Of a stretch of DNA of 64,000 nt, positions 24,701 through 42,874 are shown piece after piece (positions within the stretch are counted from its first letter, which is position 1; each line of letters starts with the position of its first letter). The stretch lies in assembly GCA_963070105.1 (NCBI GenBank), contig OY718803.1:5624507-5688506 (forward strand), written 5' to 3'. Source of the DNA: Litomosoides sigmodontis (Eukaryota > Nematoda > Chromadorea > Rhabditida > Onchocercidae). A program made the position numbers and the translations under genes. A model generated the notes under the pieces. That model was given only the letters and a program-made list of their open reading frames with translations. It was not told where the DNA came from and did no database searches.

Positions 24701-26095
24701 TGAATTCAGCAAAGACTGAATATATACGTGAGTATCACTTGGTCATCTTATTGCACTGAGTAATGATTAATCCGAAAAGCTGCAGGAAATGACAGCACGC
24801 GAAGCTGCTGAGCAAAAACAGAGAGAATATGAAGAAAGGATGGAAAAAATGAAGGAGGAAATGGAAAGGGCCCAACGAGAGCTGTTGCATGCACAGGACA
24901 CTATTCGACGCCTTGAACAACAACTTGCAGAACTTCAGGTTTGGGTTAATTTTGTAGCCGTATATGTAGATGTGTGACTTTCTGAACAAAAAAAAAAGTT
25001 TAAATTGTGTTGTTCAAAAATTAATTTCAAGTTATAAACATGGAAGAGTTATCAAAAAATAAAAAATGAAATTAACAAGTGCAGTTTGTATGTAGGTCGC
25101 CAAGGAACAGTTGGAAGCAAAAGAGGATGAACTACGGAGGTTGAATGAACAGTTACGTTCGGAACGCGAAATGAGCTCTGAAGAACGCGAACGCCTAGAG
25201 CAGGAAGTACGTAGACGTGAGCAACAAGTAGCTGAAATGCGTGAACAAGTTGATATGAAGACTCAGGAGACAGAACGTTTGCAAAGGGAAGTCGAAGAAT
25301 CACGCGCTGTTCAGGAACGGGAAAGTAACCGTCAGCTGAATGCGTTTAACATTAAGGAAGTAGATGTGGATGAAAACGCTAGTGAAAATGGACAAATTGC
25401 CACAGGTGCGTTGTGATTTATGTCGGTGAATGAATAGGTAATACTTGTCAATCATACCTCGTGTTGTAATTGTTCGAGGTATGATTGACAAGTACTATGA
25501 TGCTATTTCTCGCTTCAACATATGCATTCTCAATGAAAGTTGAGGTACAAACTGTGCTACATAATTGCAGAGTTAACTGCGCGTGGTGACGAGAACGTTC
25601 CACAAAGGGAACTTGAGCGAATAACTGCTGCTGAACAAAATCTTTCATTGAAGCATAAACTTGATGTAATTTTGTTTGTTTAACTGCTTTTTCATATTTA
25701 CGATCAATAACCTGAGTGCCAAAACATTTTTGTTGAAAATTTAACTGAGCTGAACCAATTTTTCAGGCAGTTAGCTTAGATGTAAGCTCTGTTAGGTTGT
25801 TAAATTTGCTTTGCAACATATTTTTTTAGCATAGTTAGAATTTTCGATGTTGAATGGAGTAATGTTTTTAATATAACATTTGATATCACCTGACTTGTAA
25901 TTTTTCAAATACGGTTTTTCTTTATTGTAGGCTCTAACAGCAGATTTAGAAGCGGTGAAGGACAAACAGCAGTTAACTGAGTACGATCTATTACATATGG
26001 AAAATAAACGAGCAGGCAGGGATAAATATAAAACATTGCGACAAATTCGTGGTGGCAACACAAAACGTCGTATAGACCAGTATGAAAACATGTGA
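21710..26095 (+). CDS. erm-1: Ezrin/radixin/moesin orthologue ERM-1
   Basis: Links the plasma membrane to cortical actin. In nematodes ERM-1 works at apical membranes of tubular epithelia (family knowledge). Eleven exons: 21710-21724, 22228-22407, 22527-22631, 22768-22961, 23268-23388, 23785-23967, 24266-24445, 24786-24938, 25096-25405, 25571-25665, 25931-26095 (566 aa, close to the usual ERM length). The FERM domain is near-canonical from [18 protein letters not shown] through [77 protein letters not shown] and [21 protein letters not shown] long charged alpha-helical domain follows (exons 8-9). The C-terminal actin-binding tail ends [20 protein letters not shown] plus YENM and retains the conserved KYKTLRQIR threonine (phosphorylated in family members). 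The first exon encodes only five residues, MSKKA. Confidence 0.97.
25442..25494. repeat. Perfect 20-bp inverted repeat (hairpin) in erm-1 intron 9
   Basis: The left arm 25442-25461 (TACTTGTCAATCATACCTCG) is the exact reverse complement of the right arm 25475-25494, with a 13-base loop. It lies between the exons ending at 25405 and starting at 25571. No flanking target-site duplication is evident. Confidence 0.9.
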
Positions 26096-27039
26096 AAACG
26101 ATTCATCTTTTGTTTTCTTTTATTATCCAATCTTATTTTCTGTGCTGGTTATATTTTGTGCCGTGCCATCGCGATTTTGAATTTTTTCGAAGAGCCGATG
26201 TGCTGGTCTCGCTTTTTCATTCACTGAATTATAAGTTCTGCAGTATTTATCATTAGAAGTATTAGTGCTCCACAATAGGAAGTAATTTTTTTTTCCACAT
26301 AATGCTTTTTGCTGCTACTCGTTACGCTTTTCTTTGTTTTTCAAGTTGTTTAAGCGGTTATAACCAGGCCAGCATAACGCAAAGTGCATTGCACATGCAA
26401 GAAATTGGAGTGCTGTTTTGTGTGTTTTATTATCCAGTGAATTTGTGTTCACAAATCATTCACAAATCGTGTTTTTGTATTCTCGTCAAAATTCATTCCC
26501 ACCTTTAATGCCCGTTGGTTACGTTTGCTTTTACTAATGCCATTATTGTTATCTCAGAAAATCTTCATGCTCTTTGTATGTGGATTTTTTGCTTCAAAAA
26601 TTATGGGTGTTTACTGTTAATTGAATCGACCATCTACCGCACCGTGCCTTTGTTGAGAAGTCATTAATTTTCTCTTACTGCTCCAATATATATCTCAAGA
26701 AATGTTGAACGAATTTGGAATTGATGATCACCAATTTTTATGCTCCGAGTATTTCGCTTTTTGTGAAAATTTAGTTCCAGAAGGTTTCTTTAATCAACAT
26801 ATCATGCTATTTGGATTTATTTATGTATTGAAGAGGTTTCGACCGGTTTCGGTCGATATTCTAGGAAGGAGAAAGCGGTTGTTTATTGCCTGTTGAGTTT
26901 TAAAACTGTGGAATATCTTGAATTCTTTTGTTTTCAATTTTAATTGCAAATTCGATTTGTTCACGTCTTTTTCATTCATTTTATTCGCCGTTCGTATAGA
27001 TGGTGATGCAAATTAAATAATCATTTGTTTTATTCTAAG

Positions 27040-27045
27040 AATAAA
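27040..27045 (+). terminator. Candidate polyadenylation signal AATAAA (erm-1)
   Basis: Canonical AATAAA 945 bases after the erm-1 stop and about 410 bases before the mrps-15 acceptor. It is the clearest signal in this spacer. Confidence 0.4.
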
Positions 27046-27446
27046 ATGTGCTGGATTTTACGGCCAATTCCGTTCTTTTGGAGAAAACTCGAGGAACGTT
27101 CTACTAGATGTTTTAGGTGGATTTGTGCATTTTGTTTCACAGTTAGCAAGAACAGGTGGAAGAAAATAATAAATGGCAAATAAATATTAGGCAGTTTGTT
27201 CTGTTAAAATGATTCATTATACACGGTCGAAACTTCTCAGTGAAATCAACTAAACTCACTCAAAGGAAGCAGCCTGTCGAATACCTTCGTTACAGTGGAA
27301 TCGCGTGTAAGATCTGAAGTGTGCGCTGTTTTGATGACCAGTCAGGAAGGACAAAGCGATTTCTTATATGGTGATATGTATGTATCATAAGGAGAGAACG
27401 AGTCATTCTGTTTCTAGGCACTAAATGTCAAAACTTTCGTGAAATG

Positions 27447-27458
27447 TGTGTTTTTCAG
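27447..27458 (+). promoter_or_regulatory. Probable spliced-leader acceptor before mrps-15
   Basis: TGTTTTTCAG ending at 27458 lies only five bases before the mrps-15 ATG. An acceptor this close to the start codon, with no upstream coding exon to join, is typical of nematode trans-splicing. Whether the leader is SL1 or an SL2-type cannot be told from sequence. Confidence 0.7.
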
Positions 27459-27463
27459 GAGTT

Positions 27464-29702
27464 ATGACTGTGCTGTATAGGAATGCGCTTCTATACCGCG
27501 ATGTATGTAGCAAGGCAATAGTTGGTGGATATCGAAGTATAAATCTTATAGCAGTGAAACGACAGAGTAGTAGGCCGCGGTTTCCATTCTTCAATAAGCA
27601 CATGAAAGTAGTTGATCCGGCTCGCCAAGACCCGGATCATTTTGAAAAACTAGCACATGCAGTACCACTGGGTTAGCCTGTTTATCTTTCTCTGGAATTC
27701 TGTGTTAGACATGTGCAGATAAATCGCAACTGATGTAAAAAGCAAAGTTGTAGAAATGTAAGGATATCATATGACAAAAAAGCATACTATTCACTGTTTG
27801 TGATGAAATTCCTGAAGATCGGTGAATTGTAGAAATTATTTTGAGATGAGCGGTATGTGGATGCTTTGTCGCTTTTATGGAAAGAAAAGATTGGAAGCGA
27901 ACGAGAAGTGACGTTCAAAGGTGATGATCGAATGATTGGGAGAAAGCCGCAAAACTGGGTGCCTGAAATTGACGAGAATTCACCCAAAGCTAATTTTGCA
28001 GAGCTCGACTGGGATGGAATACCGGAATCGGTGAAGAAAATTTTTAGGTAGGAGGAACTAAATTGATAATAATGTGTGTTATTACCAATTGCTTATCAAA
28101 AACTGCTTGTTTTGTGTTTCATTTGAAGTATCCGCAAAGAAAGTAGAATGGCGATAGTTTTATGAAATTTGTGTTTTGTGGAGTTAAAAATTTTTGTATT
28201 TGAAAATTCTTACTTTTAGTATCAAATTTGGTGAAAGACGAGATTATACAGATGCCTGGAAAAAAGCTTTGATTGACAAAGTACGGAAGCATGAACTTGA
28301 TATAAACTCATTCGAAGTGAAAAGTAAGTTGGCAGAATCAATCAAAAAAGATCAAATGAGTAACGAATTAAATAAATTTGATGAATTTCTGGAGTGTTCT
28401 TTGCAATGTTTGTTTTAAAAACAAGTGATCATAAGAAAAGATTAGAAATGCGTTACGTTGATCTATAAACTCCTACAACGGAGGCATGAATAGAGAAAAA
28501 TTTATGTTACAAGTTATTGTACTTTATTTATGCGGTTGTAATTTTTATTTTAAATGCAAAATTATTTCAGTTGCTTGGACAACCGGTGTAATACGTTCGT
28601 GGACCTTGCTAGTAAAGGAAATAGATAACAAACCGAAGGTATAATGCGATATTTTTTTAACCGAGCTTAAGTTAGTTAAAAATTTTCGGGAAAATAGCTG
28701 TAGGTTCTAATATCGCCTTCGCAATGGGCCTGTGTAACCATATTCACATAGTTGTATGCTTTTTAGAGTACTCTGAAATCTTGCAACTAGCAAGTATGTG
28801 ATGCTAATTAATTTAAGCTTTACAATTTTTGCGAAGTCTGGAAAGTTTCCAATTACATCTTAAGAAAAACAATTTCCTTTAGTTTGTTTATTTTAACAAA
28901 ATGTCCTGAGCGACGTTTAAAAGTCAAGTTTTTTTGCAGAAACCAGCTCATATCGTGCATCCTCTTCAATTGATGATAGCATTTCGTCGAAAACTCTTGC
29001 GACAGCTACGGGAAGTAGATACAGAAGCTTTTGAAAAGGTTTTATTTCGTAAATAGCGGAATGGCACTTTTTCTTTGGCTGGCATTTTTGCTTTTAATGA
29101 TTTCTTCGTAAGATCTCAATGAATTTGTAATATTACGCTTCTAGAATTGAAATTTAAGGTGTTGTCGGAATTAAAAATCGCTTATCACGTGCCGAAACGT
29201 CCGGAAGAACAGGTTGAGAAGAGACGAAAAGCGTGGGTGGAAACTATGTTGAAAGAAAGAATTGCAATGGAAAAAGATATTAAAATGGAGGAGCTAAACA
29301 AGAAATATATTGCTGAACGGATAGAATGCGGACCTGAAGTAATTTGCTAATTATGTAAATTCGCACAAGCAAAGACCGTATTTGTGGCATGCATTATTTT
29401 ACAGAAAAAGTAAAATTTGTCTAAACAATATTTGAAAATTTTTCCATTTTTTTGCTACGTTACTGTTGACCTATAAGTGTTCATGCTTGTAGATAAAAAA
29501 ACGTCTAGAAGAATTGGACGTTGAAGAAACGAAAATCAGTGCACGTCTAAAAGAACTAGCAAGAATCCAAGGAGAAATGCCAAACAAAGTGCCGAAATAT
29601 CAACCGAAATTAATAGAAGAATTATCGGAAATAGCAGCTCATGCGATTCTGTATCATCGGCCCAGTGATTCTCAAGCAAAGAACAGAGTGCCTGCCATAT
29701 GA
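27464..29702 (+). CDS. mrps-15: Mitochondrial small-subunit ribosomal protein uS15m (MRPS15)
   Basis: Component of the mitochondrial ribosome small subunit. Seven exons: 27464-27671, 27846-28047, 28220-28323, 28571-28638, 28940-29038, 29159-29338, 29493-29702 (356 aa). The first about 30 residues are basic and lack acidic residues early on, as expected of a mitochondrial targeting peptide. The S15 helix region is the best match: LQLMIAFRRKLLRQLREVD, then EAFEKVLSELKIAYHVPKRP, which parallels the MRPS15 segment around its RRKMLKxLR and FEKICWxLGIEY motifs. Residues N-terminal to this carry IGRKPQNWVPEIDENSPKAN and DWDGIPESVKKIFSI. A long charged helical C-terminal extension ends RVPAI. The start was chosen because the acceptor ends five bases upstream, which excludes the ATG at 27446. 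It lies 1.37 kb after erm-1 on the same strand. Confidence 0.85.
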
Positions 29703-31198
29703 ATGCATTTGCATTCTATGTAAAGTTAATGGAACGGGTAGCAGTATTTGGTAAAGTCGACAGTATTACAGTTCAGTGTAACCTCGCTCGCCCCAATCAA
29801 GCATGGAAATTCACATCGGAATCTGCCATTTCGATTATTTCTCGGTGTTGTAAATGTAGTTTCGAAGCGAATGTGAAAGTGTATAACTTTCGGTTAAAAA
29901 AAAATGCTTATATAATGCCAGTAGGAGTGGTGCGTGTTGTCTGTTAATTTTGGCTGTTGTGTTGTGCATAACGCATTTTTCTATTTTATAAATACTGTTA
30001 TGCAAATAAATTTCGTTCTGCGTTTGTATAACAACAATCTTAACACGGCAAACATGAATGTTTGTATTTCCTGTTTGAAGTTCCTCCTGTTTCTTATTTG
30101 CCGAGGAAATGCTTGGTGGGTGAGCACTGTGCACTGAAGCAGTTTTCATCACTGTATTGTGCGCGAGAGGTGTGGTGTTACAAGTCCGCCGCATTTGTAG
30201 GTCAGTCAAAGAAAGACCCATCCTACTGTCAGTGGTGATGCTGACTTCATTGCCGTCGGATGTGGTCATCAACCCTGTTTTATGTCCATTCTGTCAAATT
30301 CTCTTCTCTTATTTCCCTATCTCTCTTCTTCGCCACTTTACTTTTTGTCAATTTCATCAATTCAATCATTGTAAAATTCGAGGCATGCAGCGGCGATAAC
30401 TTGTTGCTTGCAGTCGGTTGTGTGTGTATACTGAAGACGTCAGTTTCGAAATACATACTGCTCATGTACTCATTCATGTATTTCACTTTAACTAGCTTAC
30501 CTATCTAACAAATTTCAAGTTAAGCAAAGAATGGTTTACAAGGAAAATTACTTCATACACCCCTCAGAAGTGTTAAAGGATCACTTCATCGTGAAATATT
30601 TTGTTACTTGACGGAATTTTTGTGGTACATGCGAATGTCCGATGAGATAGATGTGAAGGAATAAATAAAAGAAACTGCAAATGAACGATAATTGATTTTT
30701 AAAATTTTTGCTGAAACATTTATTCTACATAACATGAACATGCGCCTTGCTGATGAAATTCCTTTGATTTTTTTAATGAGAATTTCACTTCGAGCTGCTG
30801 TAACGAAGTAAACTTGTCTCACGTGAAAACTGTTTAAAGTTTATTTTTTCAAAATTACAAATTGCAATAAAATTAATGTAATGCTGATTGTGTGGAACAG
30901 TCAGCTTTTGCTGTCATCATTTTGAAATTCTGAACTGCTTGTGATCGTTGATTGTCAACTTAATGTTCAATTTTCTCCAAATCTCCCTGGTCAAATTAGT
31001 TTGGCATTTAATTAATTATGTTTAAATGCATGTTAGAGAATCCATATAAGCGTACTACAAATATTTTCGGGTTGCTCTGTTAATCGTAGAATGTAAGTAG
31101 TTTATTTTTCCCGCTAGTCTTTGAAACTTACTTCAAACTGTCGCTTAATTCTTTTGTAAGTGACATTCATAAAATTTGTTCGCCAATAGATTGCATGT
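29703..31198. other. mrps-15 3' flank and spacer before the PTR gene
   Basis: About 1.5 kb without a supportable exon. AATAAA at 30005-30010 is a candidate polyadenylation signal for mrps-15. A minus-strand 145-codon open frame (29835-30272) has no recognisable domain and is judged accidental. Confidence 0.5.
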
Positions 31199-37079
<5,881 letters not shown>

Positions 37080-37318
37080 GTTTAATAATTTTAGTTTCTT
37101 AGAAAGTGATACGGCAATTTCCTGTCGCAATTCTGCTTTTTTTTTTGCATTTTAGTGACGAAAATGCTTTTCAGTGAATTAAGAGGTGTTGCCTACTGCA
37201 AGCATGCAATTAGGTTTCCTAGAAGTTTTGCAGAACTAAGAAATAGTGTTCGGGTGGGAAATTTTGGAAAACGTACAAACAGTTGCAATCGTCATATCTG
37301 ATCTTTTGCTTATTTAAG

Positions 37319-37489
37319 ATAAGCCAGTCAGTAAAGAATCAACCAGCTGAACAAGATTTACAAAAATCATCAATAACTGACCGATCTGAGGGTATCAGAG
37401 AAGTGTCAAGAAGTATAATACAACCATATGGTCCTTATGGTATTTATTTATCTCGAAATGTTCCTGCTCGACGGAGTTGTCCTCGTTAG
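37319..37489 (+). CDS. Possible alternative last exon of the PTR gene
   Basis: After a TTTAAG acceptor the frame reads ISQSVKNQPAEQDLQKSSIT and continues to a stop after PARRSCPR, a hydrophilic tail typical of PTR C-termini. Phase-0 joining works from a GT inside the previous exon just after the final helix (after ...LSWF), which would replace the 37079 stop. The codon-like, low-AT composition supports it; the donor is a guess. Confidence 0.5.
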   Translation: MSQSVKNQPAEQDLQKSSITDRSEGIREVSRSIIQPYGPYGIYLSRNVPARRSCPR

Positions 37490-38426
37490 ATAAAGTCTAG
37501 TCTGGGCTGTATAGCTTCATTTAAATTTCCCTCTAATTTATAAAGAAGTAAAACGAGTCTTCATAATCGAACTGCAAAAAACAGAGTTGAGCAAATATGT
37601 GAAACATCACGAGAGGCAATTATCCAATATCCTTGGAGAGGATTACTCACTCCTTACTGTGTATTGCACTTCCTGGCCACAACCTAGTTGTTATGCTGCC
37701 TATATTTCTTCCTGTATATACGTGCGAAAGACCCTTTTGAAATATCAGATTTTGCATCATTCCATACAACTAGAATGAGTTTCTATTGCATGCTGTAAAT
37801 TAATATGTTGCTTTTGTTCGTGAAATTTGTAAACTGTCGCTCATTATTGATTGCGGGAAATGATGTGCTGAAAAATGATGACTTGCTTATTGTCAATGTG
37901 TGTAAATGAATTAAGAAAGTAAATATGTTTTCGAATAAGACGAGCTGCCACTATCGCCAACGGTCGAACGGAAGTCATGGAAAACTCTTGCTCGTTGATT
38001 GATTGATTGGACGATTGACACGGAAACTTCATGTCTATCCACATCAGAGTTAAAGTGGAATGAAGCAAAGGACTTTGTTTGTAAATGTTAATAATTCTAA
38101 AATTGGCATTCCGTCACGCACGTATGAGATGACTGACGGCTGCAATCAGGGTGATCCCAAAAGGACTGGGAGAGCAATTTTCATTTCGTACTTGTGAGAA
38201 TTCATTTGGACAGGCTATTTTTGTTAAGTGATTGGTGTGCGGTTTGCGATCTGTTCCTTGAACATCCGATTCTGATTCACTTCAATTTATTAATCTGAAT
38301 CACATATCTATGTCTACTCAACTATTATGTTACTTCTCAGTATTTCAGTATTTCGAGAGGAACGCACTGGATTGGGCCGTCTGCGTTTGGTAATTCTATT
38401 CGAAGAGGAAGACGCAATATTTGATA
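37490..38426. other. Spacer between PTR and coiled-coil genes
   Basis: About 0.9 kb with no supportable exon. A short (ATTG)-like run lies near 37996-38010. Two CAG acceptor-like sites near 38340-38355 precede the next gene and could be trans-splice sites. Confidence 0.45.
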
Positions 38427-41400
38427 ATGTTCGATGAAGGTATTATAATATTATAGTTGCCATCCATTGCAGGTCGATTCATCCACTGTTTTTCTACCGA
38501 TCATGAACAATCGTTTATTGGATTATCTGTGAATATCAGTAAAAGTTTATTAGAATTGATATCTGAATTACTTGCAGCAAGTGAACGTAGTCCAACAGGA
38601 CATATCACCGCCAATCCTGAAGATTTGCTCAGTCGCCGTTACAGAAGAGGGAACTCTGAATCAGGTACTGAATAAATATAAGTAGTTAGTAAATTTTCTG
38701 AATTCCCAGAAAATTTTAGGTGAATATTGGAAGTTTGTTTTTCCAAATATTCACTCATTGTGTAAACCATTGTATATAGGACATTAACTTTTTATACCAA
38801 AGCTTTATTTGTGCATTATTCATGCTTATTTGTCTTTTGCTCCTGCAGTTTTATCATTTATGCTTGAGTTCGACATCTCTCGGTACGAGTTCGTGTTGCG
38901 GAAGAGGAAGCTAAAAAGTATCGGTTACAAAATGAAACTTTAAAGAAGACACTTACGAAAATGAGCAAAGAATTGTATGATAAGCAATTAGAGGTGGAAA
39001 GCGTACGAAAGATGTTCGAACAGCAAATTGATGACCTTCAACATCAATTGTCGAAGAAACAACGTGAGGTTATGTAGTTAAATCTTGGGGAGATTTGTCG
39101 TGTATTTTGCTAAGCGGAAACCACTTCTGCATTTTCAACTTCCGTGCTTGAAGGGTTAAGTGAAGGGCTAGGGCCGATGTTTTTCACGTTGAAATATATC
39201 TTTTGCAGGATGAACGAAGCAAATTCGAGACCGTAATATCGCTTTTACAAAGTAATGCAGGTGTGTTTTGCTGTAATTATTTATACGTAAAAAAATTTTA
39301 TGCTTGAAAAGGTTTGGCATATTGTGTGCATTCCGTGTATTCGTACGACGTTTCAAATTTATTCGCGTTTAATCGTTCAAAAATTACCGAAGGACTTTTT
39401 AAAACCATCTCTCTTCAGGAGTCTTTGTTCCCAGTGTTTTAGATCCCCCAAAGACATATGAACCTCCATTTTCATTTATTGATGAACCGAAACCGGAGAC
39501 AGTGAATGCAGAAGCACAAACGGATGATTGGATGCTGCGATCTGTGGAGAAGACGGTTTATGCAGGTAACCGAATTGTTCTGCTTCAAAGCTGAGGGTAT
39601 ATAAAAAAAATATCTCGTAGTCAATGGTTTTTATTTGATTCCTTGCAGAATTTTATTTCTTGGATAAGATCTTTGTGCTCGTTTGATGTTTTTTATTTGA
39701 CAAATCTCCATGAATATTATTGAAATACCTATTTTGTATTGTTTTTATAGCAGTCGCTGGGCCGAGCATAATCGTGAAATCCCTGGAAGTCAGTGATGCT
39801 GAGAGATGTGAAAAATTGGCAGAAGATATCGCAAAACTGGAGAATGAAAATTTTTTCTTAACTACTCAGTTAAAATTGACCAGGTGTGGTTGATATCCTA
39901 TTTGATTGCGGTTTCTTCTTATCGTATCCAAATTTCTTTTTGATATTGTTTATAAGCGAAACAAATTTTTTCGGTTTCTTTCGTAAAATCTTAAGAGAGT
40001 TGGTAATTAGTGGCTTGTTACTGACCAAGAACGGATAATTTGAATTGAAAAAATCAGTTTCTACCATCGACAGAAACAAGCTGGAAAATTACGAACTACA
40101 AGAAGCGCAAAAAATGAGCTTGGAAAATCGACTGGTAATTCTAACCGAAATGAATGATTGTCTGGTTGTAAGTTGTTCATTTTATTCAAAGATATTTTTT
40201 AAAGAAACTGTTTTTGCCTAACCACATGTTAGGCACGATTCATAAGCTATGTCAGTATCAACAGCATAACAGCTCTTTCTCTTGTGAGAGGCGGTTATTT
40301 TTTTGGATGTAGTTTTGGATGATGTTCGTGCATTTTGATGCGTGGTTTATTGTAACACTTTTCTAAACATAATTCAAATGAAAATTTTGAAAAACATGTG
40401 CTGAAGCTCAATTTTATTTTAGTAAAAAAGTCCAGGAGAGATCGTTGGAAGTTAGATCTTTCGTGATTTAGATTAGCATTTTTGCAAGAGAAGTTTGTGA
40501 CAGGGATCTTTAGCCACTGTGTTGTATTCTTTCAAATAAGAAGTGTATAAAAATATGGAATGTTTAAGGAAATTAGCTTTTATTTTAGAAAGAGAATGAG
40601 CGCATTAAAGAAATAGCTGCGTCAAAAATGATTGGAGGCAGTGACGCAATGGAAGAGAAGCGTAGAGTTATTGATTTTACATTAGAGTGTCAAGCAAAGT
40701 TAGTTATTTTTTCTAATACATTTGGATAAAAGAAAAAAGATATCAAAATTGATAGTTTATTATTTAGAGAAAATAGTTTATTATTTAGAAGAAATACCAC
40801 AAGGAACGCTTACAATAAATACATACAAATTTACACACAAAAAAAAGCTTCATTTTCAGATTGGATGAGATACAAGCGGAACTAGATTGGAAGTCGCAGA
40901 AGTTGCAAGAGCAGTTGCAAGTCAATCAGTTTTTGTGAGTCAAATGTGCTCCCTAATTATTTATCAACCGAATTTCGCAGAAAATTTTTTTTTTAAATCT
41001 TTAACAGAATCTCATGATTTGTAATACAGATCAAACGACTTGGAAAATATGAAGGGTAAACTAAATGCTGGAATTGAAGAAGATGCACGAATAATTCAAA
41101 ATAATGCAGAAATTTTAAAAAGATATGAGTGTGAAATCAGTGAGCTAAAGAAGAAACTTGCTCAATACGTATGTTTTCCTTTTTGAAGTCCTTTTTATGT
41201 TTCGTTAAACGTGCGTTATTATGGAAAAGATGTAATGTTATATGATGGATGATTCATCGGACCCTTTTCCCTTTCATGTGTTCTATTTTTGCTGCTTTTT
41301 TCCAGTTATTCATTATTTTTAAATGAAATTGTTTTCTCATATTAATCTCTAATATTGAAGCAAACTCATTGAAAACAAATTGATTTAAACTTAATTTAAG

Positions 41401-42586
41401 TATCCTTTCAGGATGAGCTAGATTCGTCCATAAAAATTTTGCATATGAAGATGAACCCTTTGCATACAGCACATCAGGAGTATACAGAATTTCAGGCCAA
41501 TAAAAAGCGTAAATTGGTATCACTAAATACAGATTTTATTAGCTCTGCAAAATTATGTTGCTTATGATGAGATGAATTTAAGCTTTATTTTTATTGCTTT
41601 TTTTTTACAGAACGAATCTTTGTCATTTTTGAATGAGGATAACGATATTGTGATCGCTACATTGCGGAAAAAGCAGCGTAACGAGATGGCGAAACAATTA
41701 GCAGGTGAATGAATGAAGTTTAATAATCAATATGCACAAATGGTCAGATTGTTGGCAATGTTATAAGTGATGAAAATGACATAAAAAGACTAAAATAAAA
41801 AGCTCTGTCGTTCCTCACAAATAGTATATTTCCAACTAATTAAATTTTCAGAAAAGTTTAAAGGACTAATGTTGTTCATTTCTGTTGGCGTTTAAATTAT
41901 TTTACGAAGTACTAGACGTGGAGAAAGAGAACGGCATGAAGGATAGTAGCTCATACGGAAACTACATATACTGTTATGAAAGTGCATTTTTTTTGTGCTT
42001 TCCTTGTTATAGTAAGTTCATTTTCAGATTTGCAATTCCAATTGCATAAAGCAGAGAAAGAGAAGGAAAGAGCTCTAAAAATACAGAGTAATTTGGTCAA
42101 GAAGTACCGTGCTTTCGTAACTGCTCTTTCTGGGTTACAAATAAAAATGAAAGAGGACGATTTAGTACAAGTTGAAAGCATTTTTGATCCTGGAAATTGT
42201 TTTATTTTCAAGGTTACCTAATAATTTTTTGTATTTTAAACTGTAAATTACATGACACTTTATTTACGCTGCTAGTTTAGATGCGCTTTTCGTACTGTGA
42301 ATCGATTAATTTCAGTGTAGAAAATTTTCGAAGTAAACAATGAAGTAAAAGTCGGACATAAGATATTTGTGTCAATTGCAGTCTTAATCATGTTCATTTT
42401 TAGGTACTTGATTATGGAAAAACAATTAGTTTATTGGAAACAGATTATGCGACACAGTGGACATCGCAAATTCGTGAATATCTGCGAGGGAGAAATTCAA
42501 TTCCCGCTTTTTTAGCGGCTATTACGTTGATACTTGATGAACGAGCGGAAAGCACAACTTCCGTATCATTTTATCAGTCTGATTAA
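38427..42586 (+). CDS. Unidentified coiled-coil protein
   Basis: Function not recognised. Thirteen well-phased exons: 38473-38664, 38869-39068, 39209-39260, 39419-39565, 39751-39883, 40074-40167, 40589-40698, 40860-40934, 41030-41168, 41412-41516, 41611-41704, 42028-42212, 42404-42586. About 573 aa with the proposed start. The N-terminus (RFIHCFSTDHEQSFIGLSVN) is followed by long heptad-rich segments (VAEEEAKKYRLQNETLKKTL, then KLAEDIAKLENENFFLTTQL). An interruption, PSVLDPPKTYEPPFSFIDEP, contains prolines. The last exon is non-coiled (QIREYLRGRNSIPAFLAAIT) and ends SFYQSD. The start is doubtful: ATG 38427 plus a 33-bp intron (38440-38472) keeps phase, but that intron is unusually short and an upstream non-seen first exon is possible. 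AATAAA at 42869-42874 may end the transcript. A scaffold or centrosome/trafficking role is conceivable but not shown. Confidence 0.75.
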
Positions 42587-42868
42587 CGTGTCACATCGAT
42601 ACGTTTAATTTTTTGCTATTAAGCAAAATTTAACTTTACCTCGGAAATCCGTGATTTTGTTGACTCAAAAATCTGGCTGAATATAGGGAAATAATTTGTA
42701 GCATTAAAAAAAAATTTTATGTAATTGCATGTTTCTACATCTACACACAAAGCGTTTATATTTATGTTTCATTGAATTTTTGCGTGTTTGCTATCATAGT
42801 AACCATGGTGTGCTTAAGCTTTAAAGCTTTATTACCATGTCATATAATTTCCAGTTTCTTATGATGAT

Positions 42869-42874
42869 AATAAA
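42869..42874 (+). terminator. Candidate polyadenylation signal AATAAA (coiled-coil gene)
   Basis: Canonical AATAAA 283 bases after the coiled-coil gene stop codon, followed by T-rich sequence about 30 bases later. Confidence 0.5.

Larger units (their letters stand above)
26096..27463. other. erm-1 3' UTR and erm-1/mrps-15 spacer
   Basis: T-rich DNA of about 1.4 kb. AATAAA at 27040-27045 is a candidate polyadenylation signal for erm-1; further AATAAA-like sites occur near 27165-27185. The interval ends with the acceptor before mrps-15. No coding exon is seen; the 26702-26896 open frame has no support. Confidence 0.5.

Noticed and set aside
29835..30272. 145-codon minus-strand open frame after mrps-15
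   Set aside because: No recognisable domain; it overlaps the likely mrps-15 3' UTR.
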